Source: Akanthomyces muscarius (taxonomy: Eukaryota; Ascomycota; Sordariomycetes; Hypocreales; Cordycipitaceae). Taken from it: a stretch of DNA of 64,000 nt. The stretch covers positions 3,596,001 through 3,660,000 of the forward strand of contig NC_079245.1 of the NCBI RefSeq assembly GCF_028009165.1, written 5' to 3'. Position numbers and translations under genes: made by a program. The notes beneath the pieces are model-generated. The model saw nothing but the letters and a program-made list of their open reading frames with translations. It did no database searches and had not been told where the DNA came from. Each line of letters begins with the position of its first letter. Position 1 is the stretch's first letter. Of this stretch, positions 23,742 through 33,824 are shown piece by piece.

Positions 23742-26509
23742 TTAGCCCTCATGCTCCAAGACCAGATCACCGTCATCGTCTGCTTCATTTTCGTCAACAG
23801 TAGGAAAAAAGTGCGATGTACTTGGCTTGCCGCCGTCGCCACCCTCTCCCTCGTCTTCTTCCTCATAGCCCTCCGGCAAGAAGCCCCCTGCCATGTTCTC
23901 ATCGTTGTCCATCACGGGAGGCTCTGGTGCGCCGGCGGGACCTGTCTTGCTGCTGTGGCCAAAGACGGACATTTTGTCGTCAATCTCGCCGTATTCTTGG
24001 CGAATTCTCTGGACGATGCGCATGCCCATGATAAACTTGCGCCATTGCCCCAACGCAGCTTTTCGCCGCTTCTCGTCTTCTTTCCGCGCTCGTTCGGCCT
24101 CATCTTGCTGAAGCTGCTCCATTACCATGTCGTGGTTTTCTTCTGCAATGACGACGCCTTGAATTACTGGTACTGCCATGCGGTGTCCAAATTCGAAACC
24201 CACCACGGCTTCGGCGTAGTTGATTCCTAGTTTCTTGCATACTCGGACAGTTCCTTTGAAAGGCACATGAACAGCACCCTCTGGGCACATGTGCTCGGCA
24301 AATAAGTCAATGTTTCTGGTTTCTGGTCAGTCAGTCCCTTCATTTATCATGTCAAAGTCACCTACCCGTATTCATTCCTGGGAATGACACCATCTTTGAT
24401 GGGCTCCGGTATGATCCAGTCGGTCTGGTCGTAACTGTATAGGCCCTGGAGGACTTTTTGTCCTGTTGCTGCCTCTGCCTCCAGGAGTTCACGTCTGCGA
24501 TTGGTGGTTGCAGCGCGATATGGCACTCGCTTAAGAGGCTCTTCCCCATCCAGAGGGGCCCTTCCCTGCTTGTGCCAGGTTTCTGCACTCTTGACGTTCA
24601 AGACATCGGACCTCAAATACACATCCTCTTCCTCTGTCTTGCCCTTGCCCTTATTTTGGAATTTTTTGACTGCTTTGGCGCCTGCCCGCAAAGCCTCTTC
24701 TCGCTTCAGATGTCTCTCAAGCGCGAATTCTTTCGACTGCTTGTAGTATTGCAGGGTCTCTTCACCTTCATGTACGGGTTTTATCTCCGGCTTAGCCGGT
24801 TTCAAATCCGTATCGTCCTCGAGCTCGTCCAGATCGGTGATAGGCCGCTTCTTGTCACCGCGCCTGTAACCTGTCATGGCTGACTTGAACCAGTCGTAGT
24901 GTTCATGTTTACGGACCTTCCCATGCTTGTTGTAAATAGGGACTTTCTCAATCGGATATCTTGTGCCCTTGGTGCGTCCTGGGAAAATGTGTCGCTTCAG
25001 ATACCTGACGGTCACATCCTTGGCTGTACCATCAGGAGAGTAAGCAACCACATATGCTATGATTTGACGCGCATTGTCGGCCTTGGCACCTCGAGGCTCA
25101 AGAGACTCCACGAGCTCGCGATTGGTAGCAACTACTCCTTTTACTACTGGCTCGATGGACAGGAAATTACCCGTTACTGGAGACAGTACTTCGGTCCAGT
25201 AGTTTGCATATGGAAGATCTGCGTCAATCTTGGCTTGTTGTGGGCTCTTCGATTTGACAGGCGTCACCTGCATATCCACTACAGATTCATCATCGGAGTC
25301 CTGGTATTCGAGTTCCAATTCGGCATCCTTTGGAGACTGTTCCTGTGTTGACTTTCTGGGCTTTTTCTTCTTATCGTTAGTCTTTTCACTGCCATGGTTT
25401 TTCGACTTGGCCTGTTTCTTGGGTGTAAGGTCTGCTGCAGGGGGCCGCAGGTCGCCATCCTTGCGCTCGGATTCTGCATCTTCCAGCTTAGTCCATGAGT
25501 AGCCAAGGCACTGCAAGTTTGCAACCAAGCGACTTTCCAGGCCCAGTCCCCTGAGAAGCGCCACAAAGAGATATGCGCCAACATCCCGGCTCCCTTCGCA
25601 TCGAGAAGCGCATTGTCGAAGATCGTCGATACTCTCCAGCCTTTCCCCGAATCTATTAGCGTCTTGCTCTTCATTTGCATATGCCTTGTGGAGCCTATCA
25701 AGGCGTTCCAGTGCCATATATCCCCATTTTCGCAGACCTGGCGCAGTGGTGCGATATCGTTGCTTCCACCAAGACATCAAAGCCTGGCCGAGCCTGAACA
25801 AAGGATCCCCGTTGCTCATGTCGGGAACCCCTTCTTCGAGTTTTTCGGCATTCTTGTCCCAGTCTCTTGCTTTCGCAGCAATGCGCCCTTTGCGTTTGCC
25901 CTTGGATTTGCCGGTCGTGGGCTGCACGAGACCGCTTTTCTCCTTCCATCTGTCGACCTCATCCCACATTTTCGGCGGCAAATGCGAAAGCATGATTGCT
26001 TGAAGCTCTGAGTCACAAAGCCAGGAATTTCGGACAGCATTATGCCAAAGGAGGCATAGAACGTGAAGGCGATGTGTTGCGTTACGGACCAGTCTTTCTC
26101 TCTTTGTCGGTCCTCTTTTCTCTCCGAACGGATTCGTCAATGAGATTCTGTCATCTCGGATGAGAGTCAATTCGAGATCCTCTGTCACATGTGGCAGTTG
26201 ATCTGCCGGCATTTTCGGGGCCACCACATCCTCAAATTCGGCATCGTCATCGTCGTCATCGTCATCATTCCCAGCATCAGGGGGCGCACGCTTCGCAGCG
26301 GGCACGTCTTCGAATTCATCGTCAGAAAGAGACGACAGAGAGCTACTATCATCATCTGTGTTGTTTGCCAAGAACACAGACGCCGCTTGTGCCGAACTCG
26401 ATGCGGTTGATGCATCAAGATCATCGTAGAGAGTAGGCTTTCGCTTGTTCCGCGGTTTTGCATCAGGCGACGCGCTGCGCAAGCGCTTGCGCGGTACGTG
26501 TGGTGGCAT
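23742..26509 (-). CDS. RAD4: DNA damage recognition protein Rad4/XPC
   Basis: Rad4/XPC senses helix-distorting lesions and starts global-genome nucleotide excision repair with Rad23 in the nucleus. Two exons (26509-24366 and 24315-23742, 50-bp intron, GTAGGT donor) join to 905 residues. The start is the ATG at 26509, giving a basic then Asp/Glu-rich N-terminus with an Asp run near residues 82-89. The transglutaminase-like domain spans roughly 240-500; the catalytic-type residues are not needed for repair in this family. BHD1 (about 585-645), BHD2 (about 645-705) and BHD3 (about 708-780, across the intron, with the NEYGNIDLF-type start) follow in the normal order. The C-terminus is acidic. The intron splits a conserved BHD3 Gly codon, which confirms the join. 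The gene is convergent with DCC1 and divergent from the cysteine-protease-fold gene at 27,151. Confidence 0.95.
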
Positions 26510-27150
26510 AATTATGCCATGGATAGAGGTATTGCCTCATGAAACCATTTTGAAAGGAAAAGGTTGGCATAATGCATTTTGCAACTTGTGAGTGAGCGGT
26601 TCAGATGGATTCACCCTACTATGAAAACGCGAATCGGCGCCAACACACGTGACGTCATTTACACGGGCGATATTATCGACGTTTAACAGAGGCAGTACTT
26701 GACATGTCTAGACTTTAAAAAATGGCACATGGTAGAAGTGATTGCAACGGTCAAACTTTTCTGCTCTTTTGCGAGTGCTCTCCTACATGTCAGCCGCAAG
26801 CTTGGGCTGCAATCGGCCGCTCACGCACCACCGCCGGCCCTAGCAGCCTGGGCGTTAACCAGAGAACAACTTGCCACCCCATGGCCGCTGTAGCTCCGCC
26901 CCAAATTCCCTACTGGCCACGTTCAGCACCGCGTGCGGGGGAGCTGAGCAATAGCAATTGCTTCCTAACTGTTATTGTGCAATTTTAATATAAAAACAAA
27001 CCTGATTAGGTTAGGTAAAATAATGGCAGATTCTGGGCAGCGTTCTACTGTACAACACTGCGAGGCCACTGACACCATATAAGCGGTCGAGTTCCCCATG
27101 TAGCATCATCCTCGCGCTGTTCAAACACATTTAGAACCAACTTGCAAGAA
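26510..27150. promoter_or_regulatory. RAD4 / 27,151-gene divergent promoter with overlapping E-box and CRE
   Basis: Between the two starts a CACGTG E-box (26646-26651) overlaps a full palindromic CRE, TGACGTCA (26650-26657). An ACGCGAA box lies at 26627-26633. CRE sites bind Atf1/CREB-type bZIP factors in stress responses, and CACGTG binds bHLH factors. These lie 118-148 bp upstream of the RAD4 ATG and about 500 bp from the other gene. A weakly AT-rich stretch occurs around 26,980-27,030. Confidence 0.5.
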
Positions 27151-28140
27151 ATGAAATCCAGCATTTATCCCGAAGGCATGAGGTCTACCCCTTACGTCGG
27201 CAGTGGCCCCTACTGCTATGCCAATTCGTTCGCTACTGTTCTTGGAGCCAAAGCTCCTTCTACGGCCGTCATTGAGTTTGCTACCTCGTCTGCTTTTGGC
27301 ATGGAGATAATTAATGTCCCCAGAAATCCTCTCATTTTCTTCGATCCATATGGCTGGGATCCTCTCAAGAGCTTTGATGATGCTCTGCAGGCAATGGGCT
27401 GGCGCTGCACTGAAGTTGTTGGCAAAGATGAGGATGATGCCTTACGCTCCCTCATGACAGCTGTGCAAAACGGTCCAGTGTTTGTTGGCCCTGTTGAAAT
27501 GGGTCTGCTGAAGCATCAGCCGAATGCTCACGGTGCGATTGGTGCTGACCATTACGTCGTGGTACTTGGCATCGACAACGACACTATTGAGATGCACGAC
27601 CCTCATGGTCATCCATACGCAACTCTGCCGCTTCATGAGTTCATGGCGGCCTGGAAGACTGATTCGCTTGGTTACGGCAAATCATACACCATGAGAACTG
27701 AGTTCAGGCAGATTGAGGCCCTGGATGAGGAAGACGTCATTCTACGCTCCATCCCCAACGCCCTCAAGCACATCAGCCTTCAGGCTACCGGCGTTGATAG
27801 CATGCCTTCGGGGTCAGCTGCTAATGAAGCTGCAGCAAAATGGCTATGCGACAGGATTGAAGTCGGATTGACCGATGGAATGCGCGCCCATCTGGTTTAC
27901 TTTGCCGTGCAAGTCGGGGCACGACGAAGTATCGATGCTGCGACCTGTCTATCGCGTGTGGGTTACACTAAGTCAGCTACGATTATGGACAGCATTGCAC
28001 GGACTATTGGGGCTCTGCAATATCCCTTGACCCAGAAGCGTGACGAAGCCGCAGTCACTATTCTGCAGAGGCTCGGGCCCATGTACGAGGAACTACGTGC
28101 AGTTCTGGAGGAGGAAGTGAAGCGCAATGGGACTGATTAG
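27151..28140 (+). CDS. BtrH_N / C39-like cysteine-protease-fold protein
   Basis: Single-exon gene of 329 residues. The ATG at 27151 is the first Met in the frame. The N-terminal half resembles the BtrH N-terminal family (named for butirosin biosynthesis protein H, an acyl-transfer enzyme) and C39-like peptidases. It has a GPYCYANS segment with Cys22, a GADHYVVVLGID segment with His134, and HDPHG with Asp150, which would make a papain-like Cys-His-Asp triad. The C-terminal part (about 185-329) is helical with no motif I recognise. It has no signal peptide or membrane segment, so it is probably cytosolic. The substrate is unknown; hydrolase or acyl/aminoacyl transferase are both possible. The lack of introns and the bacterial-type fold make lateral acquisition possible, but this is unproven. 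It is convergent with the CUZ1-type gene, stops 99 bp apart. Confidence 0.6.
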   Translation: MKSSIYPEGMRSTPYVGSGPYCYANSFATVLGAKAPSTAVIEFATSSAFGMEIINVPRNPLIFFDPYGWDPLKSFDDALQAMGWRCTEVVGKDEDDALRSLMTAVQNGPVFVGPVEMGLLKHQPNAHGAIGADHYVVVLGIDNDTIEMHDPHGHPYATLPLHEFMAAWKTDSLGYGKSYTMRTEFRQIEALDEEDVILRSIPNALKHISLQATGVDSMPSGSAANEAAAKWLCDRIEVGLTDGMRAHLVYFAVQVGARRSIDAATCLSRVGYTKSATIMDSIARTIGALQYPLTQKRDEAAVTILQRLGPMYEELRAVLEEEVKRNGTD

Positions 28141-28239
28141 CTACTTTGTAGTCTGCTATCACAGAGCACTATTCAATAACGAAATTACAATGACCTGAAC
28201 CCTCAATCTTGCCCAAACAACACCTCGCTATGCAGTATG

Positions 28240-29172
28240 CTAGGCCTCAATGAGATCCGGAGCCGGCCCAACTCCCCTCAAAAGTACAACGGTGTTTCCG
28301 CTTTGCAATGATGCTCCGACCTTTTCGTTGAACTCCAGCACCCTTCCACCTTCTACGTGAAACACCCGGAGCTTGTCCCGTTCATCCGAGCTTTGGTTGT
28401 TGATGTTCTGCACCTGCAGCTGTTTTGCGGCCGCATCCAGGACTCTGCCGACCACCCAGTCTTTGGAGAAGAAAAATGCGCCCTTGGGAAACTTCGCCTT
28501 TGCAGTTTCGGCCTCGGCCTCCACATACAAATAGACTCGCTTATCGGAAGGGATCTTGTCATCTCCCTTGGCAGACTTCTTCAGTGTGTTGACGGCGACC
28601 AGTCTCGCTGCGGTGGAACTCGGCTTAGGCTTCGGCAGAGCTCTGCCAGCCTGCTCCTTCTTGGCGCTCCCCCAGGCTCTTAGCTTGTCAAGAGCAGATT
28701 TCGTCTTCTTGGTGATGTCGTCGACTGGCACAAGCCGCGAGCCGAGCGGTGTCAAGTTCTTGCAATCGTGATCCTCTCCGAGGCGATGCTTGAGGCAGTA
28801 ATCACGTTTGCAAGTCTGGCAGTGAACTCCTGGCGTCAAGGACGTCCCAACCATGGTTTTGCATTCTGGAGATGCGCATGGCTTTTCGTACGTCTTATCC
28901 CTCAGGGTTTTGCCGCCGGCGCCGCCTATCGACGATTTGCTCAGTTGGGCTTGCCGCCGGCGTTCGGCCCAAGCACCCGCGTTGCCGCATTTGTGCGCCG
29001 TCTCTGTGCGGTGGTCCAGACAAAATGTCTTGCTGCACGACTGGCAGTAAAAAGGGAGGAAGTCGAGCTGGTTGCAGTACTCATATTGGCAGTGCTTGCC
29101 GACTAACGTGGCGTCGGTTCTGTCTCTCATGACGTAGCTTTCTTCAGGTGCGTCGGGGCCGGGAGACGTCAT
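28240..29172 (-). CDS. CUZ1: AN1-type zinc finger protein, Cuz1/ZFAND1 family
   Basis: Family members bind Cdc48/p97 and the proteasome and help clear arsenite-induced misfolded proteins and stress granules. Single exon of 310 residues from the ATG at 29172. Two AN1 zinc fingers are visible: about residues 28-62 (CxxxxC, CxxC, CxxH, HKC pattern) and about 99-137 (CASPEC, CQTC, CLKH, HDC). A Lys-rich linker follows. The C-terminal part (about 208-299) looks like the divergent ubiquitin-like region of yeast Cuz1, with DKRVYLYVEAE and a terminal NTVVLLRG strand. Its neighbour MTP18 lies in the same orientation about 570 bp upstream. The fit to the family is good in length and domain order. Orthology to Cuz1 rather than another AN1 protein is likely but was not tested. 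Confidence 0.82.
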   Translation of the reverse strand: MTSPGPDAPEESYVMRDRTDATLVGKHCQYEYCNQLDFLPFYCQSCSKTFCLDHRTETAHKCGNAGAWAERRRQAQLSKSSIGGAGGKTLRDKTYEKPCASPECKTMVGTSLTPGVHCQTCKRDYCLKHRLGEDHDCKNLTPLGSRLVPVDDITKKTKSALDKLRAWGSAKKEQAGRALPKPKPSSTAARLVAVNTLKKSAKGDDKIPSDKRVYLYVEAEAETAKAKFPKGAFFFSKDWVVGRVLDAAAKQLQVQNINNQSSDERDKLRVFHVEGGRVLEFNEKVGASLQSGNTVVLLRGVGPAPDLIEA

Positions 29173-29745
29173 CTTGCCGGAATGTAGATCAATTATGCCT
29201 TATATAAAGATACTGTGATATGATTTGCCACACCCGCAGGTCCCTGTGGCCGTTGCGCGCGTAGGCAGAAGGGATTGCGATGTGGTGCTGACCAACGTGC
29301 GGCGAATCGTCTAGAAGCGCCGCCCAGTGAGTGAGTGTGGCGATGCGCTTCAGAGTGGAACAACGCTGCGCCAAGCCAGCAACGGCCACGTGAGGCGACA
29401 AGCAACATGTTACTTCTTTATTATTGAAAAAAAAAACCAGTTGTTAGTTCAAGGTGGCAGCTGATCACAGAAGATTTGCCATTTAATTCGGGAGCTGAAA
29501 GGGGCTGGGGCTGAACTCCGAATGCCCAAAGCTACCGTCGCTGAAGTTCAACCCATTTACTGCAGCCAGCTTTAAACTGCGCGGCAGTGCGATACAACCG
29601 CGGAACGGTCCGGAAAACTGAAAATAAAAATACTGCTTAAGTTTTCTACAATATAATATACCAATTAAAGAGTTGAGCGCTGTAATTCAGAGAAACATAG
29701 AATGAATAGAAATCGTAACTCCTCCCGGGTAACACACCATGGAGC
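29173..29745. other. CUZ1 upstream region / MTP18 downstream region
   Basis: The 573 bp hold no gene. A TATATAA-like string on the minus strand sits only about 30 bp from the CUZ1 ATG, too close for a normal TATA box unless the leader is very short. The part near 29,620-29,700 is AT-rich and probably the MTP18 3' end. Confidence 0.5.
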
Positions 29746-30638
29746 TTATTCCTTCTTGACCTTTCCAAGTTCGGCCTCTCTTCCTGTCACAGGTGCATTG
29801 CCCACTGCTTGCTTGCCCCCGACAGCCTCAAAGCCCTTGTGAAACACATATTCAACAGCCTTCTCTACGGGCTCGTCAAACATGGACGGTAGGAAGGGAA
29901 CGACAGCTAGACCCAGTCCGATGGGCGCCCAAGTGCGTATGGTCGCGTTTTTGGCGTCCTTCAGTGCCCGTCCAGAATAACGGACAACACTGTGGATAGT
30001 AAAGGCCGGCAGTCCCATACTAGCAAGGGCTTGGAAAATACCTCGTTGCACCATGACCGTCTTGTAGTCCTCGAGTGGTGGAACGACACCCGGTGTCAGC
30101 TGCTCAGTAACCGTCGCGGGAAGACCCGTAATCTTTTGCTGATGGGGAGTGAGCTCCATTTGAGGGTTGAGAATTCTCTGGTTGTGGACGTATGCGCGGT
30201 AACCTTCGTGACTGACATCACCAATGAGGTACAGCCACGAAATACCGTAGGCGGCGCGCACCACCTTGGGGTGTGCTACAGGACGAAACGACTCGCCGAT
30301 GTCAGATGTGTATGCGACGTATCGATGCGCAGAGAGCATAATCGTTCGAAGGCGAGTGGCGTAGGCAGCATATCGTAGGTTGGTTTCCGTAGAATCCGGG
30401 CCGCTGGGCGCAAGGTCAGTAACTGAGCCCTTCGCTGAACGACGTCGGTAAAAATTACTTACTTTCCCTCTTTCACATCGTCAAAAAAGTTGCTATTGTC
30501 TGCATTGGCCTTGTCGACAATCTTTTGCAGATTGGCGGGCAGCTTCTCTCTAGGCGGGAGCTTGTCTACCTCGGTGCTGGAGTTGGCGCTGGAAGGCTGC
30601 TCGTCCTTGGGCGTTTCCGATTTACCCCACCAAGGCAT
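29746..30638 (-). CDS. MTP18: Mitochondrial fission process protein 1 (MTP18/MTFP1)
   Basis: Inner mitochondrial membrane protein of the MTP18 family, which affects mitochondrial fission and inner-membrane integrity. Two exons, 30638-30463 and 30403-29746, join across a 59-bp intron (GTAAGT donor, CAG acceptor) to 277 residues. The start is the ATG at 30638 (MPWWGKSE). The N-terminal 60 residues are polar and charged. The core after the join (TETNLRYAAYATRLRT, then SAHRYVAYTSDIGESFRP) is the family's conserved first segment. Further conserved parts are YGISWLYLIGDVSHEGY, a GIFQALASMGLPAFTIHSVV helix and a WAPIGLGLAVVPFLP helix with DEPVEKAVEY. The C-terminus is KKE. It is divergent from ATP19, another inner-membrane gene. 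Confidence 0.9.
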
Positions 30639-30957
30639 TTTGGGCGGTATTTCTTAAACAGACCGAGAGTAAAGTATAAAACAGCGAATGGCCCAGACAG
30701 AGAATATTCGATAAATAGCCTGAGATGATGCAGTAATTAAGCTTTGGAGTTGCCGGGTGCATCGTCGACACATAGTGGTGCTCGGAAGCTCGATGATTGG
30801 GGCGCCGAGGTATAGCCGCGTTACGGGCCAGTGCTTCCAGGCGTACGGAACTCCCCAAATTCTGACCTCTCCACCAGCAACCTCAACGCCCAGCATCGTT
30901 CAATTGACTCGCTTCGTACTTTAATCCCATCAATTCGTCTCCGAAAGTATATTCACA
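30639..30957. promoter_or_regulatory. Divergent MTP18/ATP19 promoter region
   Basis: 319 bp separate the two ATGs, and two mitochondrial inner-membrane genes share it. I see no strong TATA box. CCAAT-type and CG-rich elements could be sought here but none is unambiguous by eye. Confidence 0.45.
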
Positions 30958-31319
30958 ATGGTCGCCACATACACTATTGCTGGCCGTCAAGTCGGCAGCC
31001 ACTACGTACGTCCAGCGGCCCCCCCTGGGGAGCAATTTAGCTCAAGCACCTGGCTCCCGCGATAGCGACACGAATACTAATGCAATGCCGTAGCTCGCCA
31101 TGGGCTGGCTCGCCACCTTTGCTGGCGGTATCTACTACGTCGCGTCGGGCCCCAAGACCCCTGCCGCCTCGACCGCTGCTCCCCCGATCAACGCTGGCAG
31201 CTCCGACGAGGCCGACTTTATCAAGTGCGATATTTCCCCATCGACGGGCTCACGACCGAGTTTCGTATGCTAACGCGCCTTATAGGAAGTTCATTGAGCA
31301 GGCTGAGAAGAAGAACTAA
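30958..31319 (+). CDS. ATP19: ATP synthase subunit k (Atp19), mitochondrial
   Basis: Small inner-membrane subunit of mitochondrial F1Fo ATP synthase, linked to dimer formation. Three exons (30958-31005, 31094-31224, 31286-31319) join to 70 residues, close to the 68 of yeast Atp19. The protein starts MVATYTIAGRQVGSHY and has one membrane segment (about residues 17-35, LAMGWLATFAGGIYYVA). An Ala/Pro-rich linker and a charged KKFIEQAEKKN tail follow. Introns are 88 and 61 bp with GTACGT and GTGCGA donors; the second has a GCTAAC branch point. All joins keep frame, and the second splits a Lys codon. Genes this small and split are easily missed by annotation pipelines. Confidence 0.9.
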
Positions 31320-32370
31320 GTTCTACTGAGGAATTGGGTGGGACATTGTACGACGCGATGTATATATAGAGCTGGCACTTCCAGCCATGCTTGATCCAAC
31401 CATTGAGCAAGACAGCATTTCGGCGCTTCAATTTATGCGCGGATTTTCCTTGTCGATCTGGCGCAACTGTGACGGTTCTGTTGTGATTTTTAAGCGTGTG
31501 ATTAACTATAGGACCGAACCGGAATTCAAGGTTCTCATTTTCGACGAAGGTGGAAATTCCGTGGTCGCCAGTTTACGGACCAACAAGATTGTTCTCGAGG
31601 CAGGATTACTGTTCGGCGTATTTTGGAAAGTCCCATCTTGGCCTAGAATTCTTTTCGCAGCTTAACCGGATCATGTTGCACAGAGATCTGCGATTCACAG
31701 CCAGCCGCCATGGGATTTGCTTACGGGCTAGGGGACAGATAACTAAGTCACTGTAGATGCTTAGCTTTCATATCGTCCGGCCTCGGTCTATCTCCTCAGC
31801 AGGCTCTTATGCGGTCTCGCTTGTTGGACCAGGTTGCGCTCAGGATGAACCACCAGATCTTGGCACCTGAAACTAACACGATCTGCGAATAGCAGAGCAT
31901 CTGTTGGTTATTTATCACAAAATATCACTCTAGAATGATTTCTTGTAATAATTATGTGAAATACGAAAACGAGACCGCTAGACGCTCAACCGCGTGACGG
32001 GCTATGGCTGTTGGACGTGGTAGGCTTGGGTGAAAGGCAAACATTACGCCACAGCTGCAGGCCCAATCAACACCTTTAACTTTCGATTTGCTCCTTGTTC
32101 CATGCACCTGCCGCTCTTGTAATGTTGATTTCGCGCGGCCCCAATCTAGGAGCCATTAATCAGACATTTGTATTTATGCATTTTCAATTAGGCCGTATTT
32201 CGTCGCCCCTCTTAGCGCAAAGGCCCGTAGTGCAATTCTGTAGTAGCCTGCGCCCGAGTAATTTTGCACTTAGCAAGCACAAGCGGCAAACGGTTCAACC
32301 AAGATCACGTGCGGACACCCAAACTGGTGAGCCCGACAAAGGCATCACCGCCTTAGTAGAAAATCCTACT
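31320..32370. other. Intergenic region ATP19 / CENP-B-like gene
   Basis: About 1 kb with no convincing gene. An open frame at 31,387-31,665 (92 codons) has no motif. The segment 31,890-32,000 is AT-rich. It probably contains the ATP19 3' end and the promoter and leader of the next gene. Confidence 0.5.
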
Positions 32371-33570
32371 ATGAGCTACGCTTCGGATACAACGATTGCA
32401 ACAACCGCAGCTTCCCATACCCACCTTGGCATAGCTTGTAGCTGGACCATGTCCGAAGACACCACCGACCCAGCTCTGGTCCCTGACCCAGCTCACGACA
32501 TTTCGTTGACACCAAGCGGCTCCAAGGAACGCCATTCGTTGACGCTTGACCAGCGTCGTGCGCTGCGAAGATGGGCCAGCAGTCAGACCATGCGCCCGTC
32601 CCACAGGGCGTGCATCGACTGGTTCTTTGACCAATATGGGCAGATGATCAGCCAGTCCACCGTCTCCCATTCTCTGTCGCCCAAGTACTCCAGGCTAGAT
32701 GGAGAGCACCCGCAGCTGTCCGGGTCGCGGTTGCGGTTTGGCAACTGGCCCGACGTGGAAAAGCTTGTGCTACTATGGTACCAGCAGGTACAGGCCTCTG
32801 GGCGCCAACCAACAAACGACGAGCTCGGCGAAAAGGCAAAGTCCATCTTTAGCCAGCTACCCCGCTACCGCGAAGAACCGGCACCCGAGTTTTCACCTGG
32901 CTGGATCCACAGGTTCAAGAAGAGATACGGACTCCTCATACGCCGCCAGCGACGGCACGCCGATGCGAGCATGAGCCCCGCCGACGACATTGAATATTTG
33001 TCCGACTGCGTGCCGCGATTCATGGCCATCGCCCACGACACGAGCCCTGCCGCGATCCGCGAACAAGTCCTCCGCGTGGTGGGCGTAGAAGCGTCCCTCA
33101 ACACCTGCGCGCTCGTTCGCGACGAGATTATGCGCCGCATAGCGGCTGAGCAACCCCCGCCAGAGATGCACATGCCGCAACCCGAGGACGAGCTACCTCC
33201 TCCACAGCCAGAGCAACAACACATGTATGCAGACGACGACCCCGAGGTCGTGCTGCAAAATGCGCTCCGTCAGCTGCAAGAGGAAGAGCAGGCCGCGGAG
33301 GAGCAAGCTGCCGCCGTTCGGGAAGAACGCGAACGAGCCGAGCACGCAAGTCTGCAGGCAGCCCATATGGTTACGGATAGACCTCAGGACCACAGATACG
33401 AGACACCGTCACAGGAGATCCCCCCAGAGCTGACATTAACGCCAATCCACTCCAATCAGCCAATGGAGTCTCACGAAGGGCCTCTACGCTGTCCATTCTG
33501 TATCAACCAGCGTATGCTGAGAACCATCAAGGAGGCTGTTGAGCACATGTCAACACATGTTGTGGTATAA
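32371..33570 (+). CDS. CENP-B/Abp1-type helix-turn-helix DNA-binding protein without DDE domain
   Basis: Resembles the DNA-binding half of CENP-B, fission yeast Abp1/Cbh and Tc5/pogo transposases. With the ATG at 32371 it has 399 residues; a second in-frame ATG at 32449 gives 373. The open frame extends further upstream but without a convincing start. An Abp1/CENP-B N-terminal HTH lies at about 54-108 (LTLDQRRALRRWAS ... STVSHSLSPKY). A CENPB/Tc5-type HTH lies at about 125-190, with FSPGWIHRFKKRYGL at its end. There is no DDE transposase core. A glutamate-rich coiled coil (about 290-330) and a short CPFC...H...H zinc-finger-like tail (Cys374, Cys377, His392, His396) follow. It looks like a domesticated transposase-derived chromatin or regulatory protein; its target is unknown. 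It is convergent with VPS36. Confidence 0.78.
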   Translation: MSYASDTTIATTAASHTHLGIACSWTMSEDTTDPALVPDPAHDISLTPSGSKERHSLTLDQRRALRRWASSQTMRPSHRACIDWFFDQYGQMISQSTVSHSLSPKYSRLDGEHPQLSGSRLRFGNWPDVEKLVLLWYQQVQASGRQPTNDELGEKAKSIFSQLPRYREEPAPEFSPGWIHRFKKRYGLLIRRQRRHADASMSPADDIEYLSDCVPRFMAIAHDTSPAAIREQVLRVVGVEASLNTCALVRDEIMRRIAAEQPPPEMHMPQPEDELPPPQPEQQHMYADDDPEVVLQNALRQLQEEEQAAEEQAAAVREERERAEHASLQAAHMVTDRPQDHRYETPSQEIPPELTLTPIHSNQPMESHEGPLRCPFCINQRMLRTIKEAVEHMSTHVVV

Positions 33571-33824
33571 ATATGCTTTCTTCTTCACCTTTCTTCGCAG
33601 CGTTGCTATCCTTCGCTTCGCTTCTTCCCTGTCGTATACTCTGCGAAGGGTTATGTACATTATGATTTATCTGTGAAGCATGGAGAAATATTGTGGCAAC
33701 AATACTGGCTGGCGTTCATGAGTTTACAAAGGGGTACTTATATAGTTACGATAAGCATGACAAACAATAATACTGATGAACTTGCTTTGTTGTAGTCTTA
33801 ATAATGCATGTCTCTGCGATCGTC

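Noticed and set aside
23550..24230. 226-codon frame antisense to the RAD4 3' end
   Set aside because: It is the mirror of a well-supported coding exon; hydrophobicity arises from complementing acidic codons.
19806..26509. ORC4-DCC1-RAD4 as a new operon-like system
   Set aside because: The genes are on alternating strands with separate promoters; clustering may be coincidence, so only the shared promoter is reported.
31387..31665. 92-codon frame after ATP19
   Set aside because: No motif, and it overlaps the likely ATP19 3' untranslated region.
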